Positions 59,011 to 64,000 of a stretch of DNA of 64,000 nt are shown here, piece by piece. Made by a program: the position numbers and the translations under genes. The notes beneath the pieces are model-generated. The model worked only from the letters and a program-made list of their open reading frames with translations, ran no database searches and was not told the DNA's origin. The stretch is from Ctenosaura bakeri (taxonomy: Eukaryota > Chordata > Lepidosauria > Squamata > Iguanidae), in NCBI GenBank assembly GCA_948474755.1, contig CAOLHI010000254.1, forward strand, positions 124,001-188,000, in the 5' to 3' direction. Numbering within the stretch: the stretch's first letter is position 1; every line of letters begins with the position of its first letter.

Positions 59011-60916
59011 CTTCTTCTTTTAACGTGAATAGAATACTCAATGGCTTCTGAGATTTCATCAAAGATATGGATACAACTATCAATTGGTAACAAGATACAA
59101 GAGTAGTACTATACAGGATGGCTGCCTTAACTTCCTAAAGGTCTTCATACTGAAAAATCAGTAATTTACTACTACCATCATGTGTAGCACCTTGTGTTAT
59201 TTGTAAATCTACTTATACATCTATCCTAAATTACCGTATTATACTTCATTGGCTTTACTGTGTGGCACCTACAGTTGCATTATTTCCTCCTGCCTTTGTG
59301 TGTAGAGACAATAAGAGTATTTTCTCTCAGTTTCACCTTCCTAAACTAGAGCAGTAGAGCAGCTCATGGAAGATCAAGGTAAAGTACAACTGCATGGACA
59401 TAAAGTTCCTCTTCATGATAGCCTATGAGTATCCATGCAGTGCTCTGCTGCAATGCTAATACTCTGCAAGCAGAATCATGTAAAACTATGAGCAACTATT
59501 GTGAACAATTTGAATCCTTTAAACCACACCATCTTGAAGTGTGTTTGAAGAAAAAAAATGTTGATCAGCAAATAGATTTTAACTATGGTAATGGTGAATA
59601 ACCAGATAGGCTCTCATATTCTATAAAGCTTCAGAGATCAAAGTAGCACGCTACATTTTTTCATAAAGATAATGCACTTGCTTTCTACTAGTGAAGTTAC
59701 ACCACATCACGAAGGCTCCTGGCTGACAAGTTAAAATTTAAGAATGTAATTATTTAGTATTATGAGTCAAATGTAACAGGGACCAAAGGAATGCTTCTGC
59801 AAAGTATTTAAATTATCTTATTCTCTATAATAACCTCTCCTCAGTAAGGTTATACCATGCAGATTACAAACCATGGCAGCCCCTTTTAAATTTATTATAT
59901 TAAGATATGATCCAAAAGAGGCACATCTAGAAATAAGTTGAAAATACATCAACAGAACTAACTTAAACACCACGAATCCAAAATCAGGGTCTCACAGATC
60001 AATAATGAATATTCCAATTAATATTTAATTCTAATTAATACTTGTTCAACTGTAATGTACTTGATTGTATCAGAGGTGCTTAAGAAATTACTAATTAAAA
60101 TAATAAACTTGATGGGGTCCTTGAATAATAAATAATAGTTATTTACTCAAATTTTTGACATCAAGAAAATTATCTGTGAAATGCTACGCCTGATTGCTAC
60201 ACCCCATTGCATCAGATGCAGAATACTATGATGGTTTGACCTAGGAGGGATGCTGGTCCTAGAAAATTACCAGGGGAGGACGGGCGAATATGACAAGAGC
60301 CTTAATTGTTCACACCTTCAATTATCAGTTTAATAGTTATCGATAAGTTTTAGTACGCCAGCAAAAAAAAAAGAAAAAAGTTATCAACAGTTCTTTCAAT
60401 ACAAGTAATAATCACTATGTAAGTTAGGTTTCTCCTTTCTAAACAAAAGTAACAATAAAGATTACAAATCAACCGGCAACTGAAAAGTATACAGCTGGAA
60501 TTTTGATGGTATGTTTTGTTATGCAAGCAATCTAACCATTTTCCCAATGCTAATCCTTCACTCTGCTGAAGACTTTATTAATTTTATATTTATTACAAAA
60601 GAAATTAAAGGTCATGTGTTGTGGACTGATACCAATGATTAAAAGATGAAATAAAAATTAGAGCAGCACAGCAGTTAAATTTTAAATGGACTTCATTCAT
60701 ATTAATCATTACAAGCTCTCTGTAAAAAAAAAAGCTCTAATCATTTGCTATCTCATGGGACTGCAAAGACATTACAAATATGTTTGTCATTTGTTTGTGC
60801 GCAGAAGAAAGTAAATTAAAAACTGTAGTATGACAAATGTAATGCTGATTAAAGCTCCACCTATATCAACATTACGTTTCTGTTAGTACTGATGAGAAAA
60901 GGAGATAACACACAAG
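59011..60916. other. Intergenic sequence downstream of BTF3L4
   Basis: No gene seen. A second pair of AATAAA signals in minus sense near 60,574-60,593 could mark a longer BTF3L4 transcript end. Confidence 0.45.
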
Positions 60917-60917
60917 A

Positions 60918-62805
60918 AACTGCCTCCTTTGAGTTATTTTATTAAGATCCATGTATTATATAAAATAGAACAAGAAAACTGAACAAGTCTATAAAATCAA
61001 GTGAGCAGTCCAGATGACAAACCACTACAAGCTCTGCTTTTGTGGTTCAGCTTGATGTCACTAGAATGCTGAAAGCCTCAACCTGTATCGTTGCTGGATG
61101 TATAGATCTACACAGAAAGCGGTATGTTTCAAATGTTCGCCAAAGTAAGCTGATAAGAAAGATGGCTTTCCCAAGCCACAGTTGCCCTTGACAAAAGTTA
61201 CAACGATGTTCAGCTGCAAAGATAACATCAAGCACCTTTGAAAAACTGCTAGGAAGAGCTTCACATTCAGCAGTTTGGAGGAAGGGTTTATAAAATACTG
61301 CACTGTACCTGTGGTACTGCCACTAGTCTCCCCATAACAGAGGAGGGTTTGTTTTCAAATATGACAGTAACCATTAAACCCACATAGTGCAGGATGCAGA
61401 TAAAGGGAATGTTACCCTCACAGTTAATCATTTAAGCCTTTTGTAGGAAAGTCTCTAGAAATGCTACACAACCAACGGCCCTTTCCTTGTTCATTCTTTA
61501 TCATCAAAATTACACACCCAGATTCTAAAGTCTGGAAGTAAAACAGTGGCTCACATACCCTTAGAAGCTAAATAATAACACTAGAACTGTTTTACATCTT
61601 ATAACAAATGATCTAGCTGTGCACAACAATGCACCATTTCCTACTAAAAGTCTGAGAGAGGGATATCCTCCTATCAAAGCTGAGTAATACCACTGAAAAA
61701 TATATCCACAAGCCAAGACGAGCACTGCTTAGCCAAGATGAAAAGTGTTGAACAGCACTCAGCACTTTGAAGAGGGGTCTAACTGAAAGACAGATAATTG
61801 TACCAAGGAGAAACCACAAAACATTGGATTCTTAATTGAGTAGAACAGAACCTCTAATCTTTATCACAATCACAGATACCATGGGCTTCTCTCAGCTACC
61901 CTGAATAAGCATACTGTTTAGCCTCTTTACCAAGAGCAGGCCACAGATGCAAGGTTTTCACTTGCTCGTATGAGACAGGTAGCACTTTAATGCTTTTATC
62001 CAAGGCAAAGCAGATTATCCCATAACATGTGAATGCAACTTAAGCATTAAAGTGAAGGAGAGAAGAGCTTTAAAGAGGAATAAAAGCTCTCAAGCGATGT
62101 TTTTTAAAAGATGTTGCAATAAACATGCATGTTAATATCCTGTCTTTGGTACAATTTAAAATCAATAGTGAGATGATGGGAAACTACACAGATACACCAT
62201 CAATATGGAAGAGAAATACATTTGCAAACACAATAGTTAGTACAGCAAATTAAAACAAAATGTTAATTAATGAGCATTATCTGGACTTCATGAAATATGG
62301 ACAGAGACTTTTCACTATTTTAAACAAAAACGCTACTTAGTGAGCAGCGCTAGGAATTCGTGAAATGTGGACAGGTAAGACTCACTTTTCATATTTAATG
62401 AGAACTGCTTGGTTGCAATAAGAAAAGTTACTGTAACGAAATTAAAGACTTGTTTTATTTCTACTTTAGGAGGAAAAGGGAGTCACACATCTGTTCTCCA
62501 TTTTCCTTTCAACTGTTACATAAAGCGACATACATACATCCACACACAGGCACACACTCCTTAATCTGCACTGAAAATGTCTTATTTATTTCTTCTTTTT
62601 AACTGAAAAGGTAGATCCTGGGAGTAAGTGCAAAACGCAAGAATCAACTGAAAGAAATGCTGAACAAGCAGCGTAATTAAAATACAAAATATTGTATATT
62701 ACTGAACTATTGAATGGGTAATGTTCACTGTTTCTGTAAAACTTTGGAACCACACAGCTGATTTCTTAAATCTAGTCCATGTCAACTTCCAGAACTATTA
62801 ATGAA
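60918..62805 (-). other. BTF3L4: BTF3L4 3' UTR (longest clear form)
   Basis: Extends from the stop codon to a polyadenylation signal 1.9 kb downstream. Earlier AATAAA-type signals in minus sense near 62,584 and 62,454 could give shorter forms. The overlapping short frames here (61.0-61.8 kb) are not genes. The extent is an inference from signals, without transcript support. Confidence 0.6.
60938..60943 (-). terminator. BTF3L4: BTF3L4 polyadenylation signal (candidate)
   Basis: AATAAA on the minus strand. It is followed about 30 bp downstream by TTTCTTGTGTGTTA, a GU-rich downstream element, which places cleavage near 60,918-60,925. Confidence 0.55.
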
Positions 62806-62852
62806 TTAATTAGCTTCATTTTTTGATGCTTCATCGAAGTTTTCTACAAGAT
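62806..62852 (-). CDS. BTF3L4: BTF3L4 last coding exon
   Basis: BTF3L4 is a small NAC-domain protein related to the beta subunit of the nascent-polypeptide-associated complex. The exon encodes the C-terminal tail: after a minus-strand acceptor TTTTTTACAG at 62,853, AT completes a split codon (Asp expected), then LVENFDEASKNEAN and a TAA stop at 62,808-62,806. This matches the acidic BTF3L4 C-terminus as I know it and separates it from BTF3, whose tail differs. It is only 47 nt long. The NAC domain lies in exons right of the window. Same strand as ZFYVE9, with 13.7 kb between the poly(A) site and the ZFYVE9 island. Confidence 0.93.
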
Positions 62853-64000
62853 CTGTAAAAAAAAAAATACAGGTATAGTAAATAGTAGTGTCAAAGAACA
62901 ATATTTTCATTAGAAATTTGTTTTACCTAGACTAGAATTTCTATATAAGCCTTAAAAACAGCATCACAGTGGCATTCAGCCTTCACTTTGATAGAATTTC
63001 CTTTTTCTTTTCTACCTCTTGCTCTGCTTTCCAACACTCAAGAACCGACTTCATTAGGTTTCTTAGTCTTCTAGAACAAGCTTTTCAGGGTGCGCAGGTG
63101 GTTGTAGAGAGGGGGAAAGCTTCTCCTACAGTTTCTGCTCACTTCTGCTGCTGGAAAGAGATCTATCATCTTTCAAGCAATTATGAAAAGACCTCTTTTG
63201 TCTACTACTGCTTAGCATTTTAGCTGTGAGTAAACTAACTCACAACTGCACCAGTTCAGTTCTGGAACAATTGCCTTAAGTTTCTGTGCTTGCCATTGAA
63301 AAGTATAGGAGGCCTGTGACTTATGTCTGTTCAACAAAAATGATCTATAATGACATTCTATCCCTGTTTACTAGAAAATAATTATGCTGTATTCAGTGAG
63401 GTTTACATGAATGTAAGAGTTCCAAGCACTGCAGCCTTTATCACATCAGCATAAACATAAGTACAGATTACAGAAAACAGACTTTTGCATAACAAACAGG
63501 AAGTACAGTTTGCATCTTGCCAAAATTAATTTCTCAGTTGTTTACCAGTCACCAGCTATAATACACATCTTCCAACTTTGCAAAATATTTAGCTCCAATT
63601 GTACATGACCCTTGTAAAAAAGTAACAAAGGAATCTGCCTTATATCAAGCCAGACTACTGGCCCATCTAATCAAGTACTGTTGACTGTCTGAAGGTCTAT
63701 CTAGTTTCAGGCACCATTTTTTCTTAGTCCCACCTGAAGATCTCTGGTATTCTGTGGTGGTCTACCCGAGGCCTGACCCTATTCAGTTTTCAAATCTAGA
63801 GTATTCAGGATGATACGGGAATTACTAAATGGTTCAAAGTTGATCAATAATGTATGTATACAGTAAGATGTTAAGTCCTGTTTAGATGCTTGCTTGAATG
63901 CATAATAAACATATCACAATGCTCCCATGTACCTGGTAGCACTGGAGACCTAAACTGCATTGACTGCGAAGGTATGAAGAGGGCTTTTGACCATGTTTAG
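62853..64000 (-). other. BTF3L4: BTF3L4 last intron (partial)
   Basis: No further BTF3L4 exon is visible up to the window edge; the preceding exon (ending before the DLVENF motif) was searched for and not found. The 84-codon plus-strand frame at 62,969-63,223 has no family resemblance. Sequence near 63,620-63,780 resembles a generic reptile repeat (TCAAGCCAGACTACTGGCCC) but I cannot classify it. Confidence 0.6.

Noticed and set aside
1..64000. CRISPR arrays, bacterial operons, phage or insertion sequences
   Set aside because: The window has vertebrate introns and squamate repeats. No regularly spaced short repeats with unique spacers and no bacterial gene organisation were seen.

Overview
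The window is genomic DNA from a vertebrate, almost certainly a squamate reptile and probably a lizard. It has intron-split genes and AT-rich, CpG-poor introns. Its repeats are squamate-like: Sauria-type tRNA SINEs, a 5S rRNA-derived SINE with the same tail, BovB/RTE LINE pieces, L1 and L2 fragments, a DIRS-type tyrosine-recombinase retrotransposon, and hAT elements including a SPIN-like end. Nothing looks bacterial, and there is no CRISPR array or operon.

Two real genes are visible, both on the minus strand and both incomplete. (1) ZFYVE9 (SARA, the endosomal FYVE-domain Smad anchor) fills about 1-47,200. The start-codon exon is at 17,376-17,480. The giant 2,099-nt exon at 2,754-4,852 runs up to the middle of the FYVE finger. 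The remaining exons lie left of the window. The promoter should be the CpG island at about 46,390-47,290, where a strong splice donor marks a candidate non-coding exon 1. (2) BTF3L4 enters from the right. Only its last coding exon (62,806-62,852) and a 3' UTR ending near 60,918 are inside. I recall ZFYVE9 and BTF3L4 as same-strand neighbours in human, so local gene order appears conserved.

The ZFYVE9 introns hold a GC-rich, Harbinger-like element at 8.7-9.3 kb and a set of TA-flanked Tigger-like elements with internal minisatellites (10.9-13.3, 25.7 and 38.1 kb). They also hold two L1 copies with ORF1-like coding but no visible ORF2 (13.4-15.3 and 32.8-34.8 kb) and a complete but dead DIRS element (18.4-22.7 kb). 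Further along are an L1 insertion with 16-bp target repeats and a SPIN-like end inside it (27.46-28.49 kb), a BovB endonuclease remnant (31.8-32.8 kb), and an 802-bp near-perfect palindrome (34,965-35,766).

The 13.7-kb spacer between the genes carries three foldback MITEs next to the ZFYVE9 promoter, a 1.56-kb hAT-like element and a VPS51 processed pseudogene. That pseudogene is split by a solo retroviral-type LTR (54,429-55,307).

Most open reading frames in the window are chance frames in repeats. The observations most worth checking are the 802-bp palindrome, the inverted gag segment inside the DIRS element, the nested VPS51-retrocopy/LTR locus, the GC-rich Harbinger-like element, and the possible ORF1-only L1 family.
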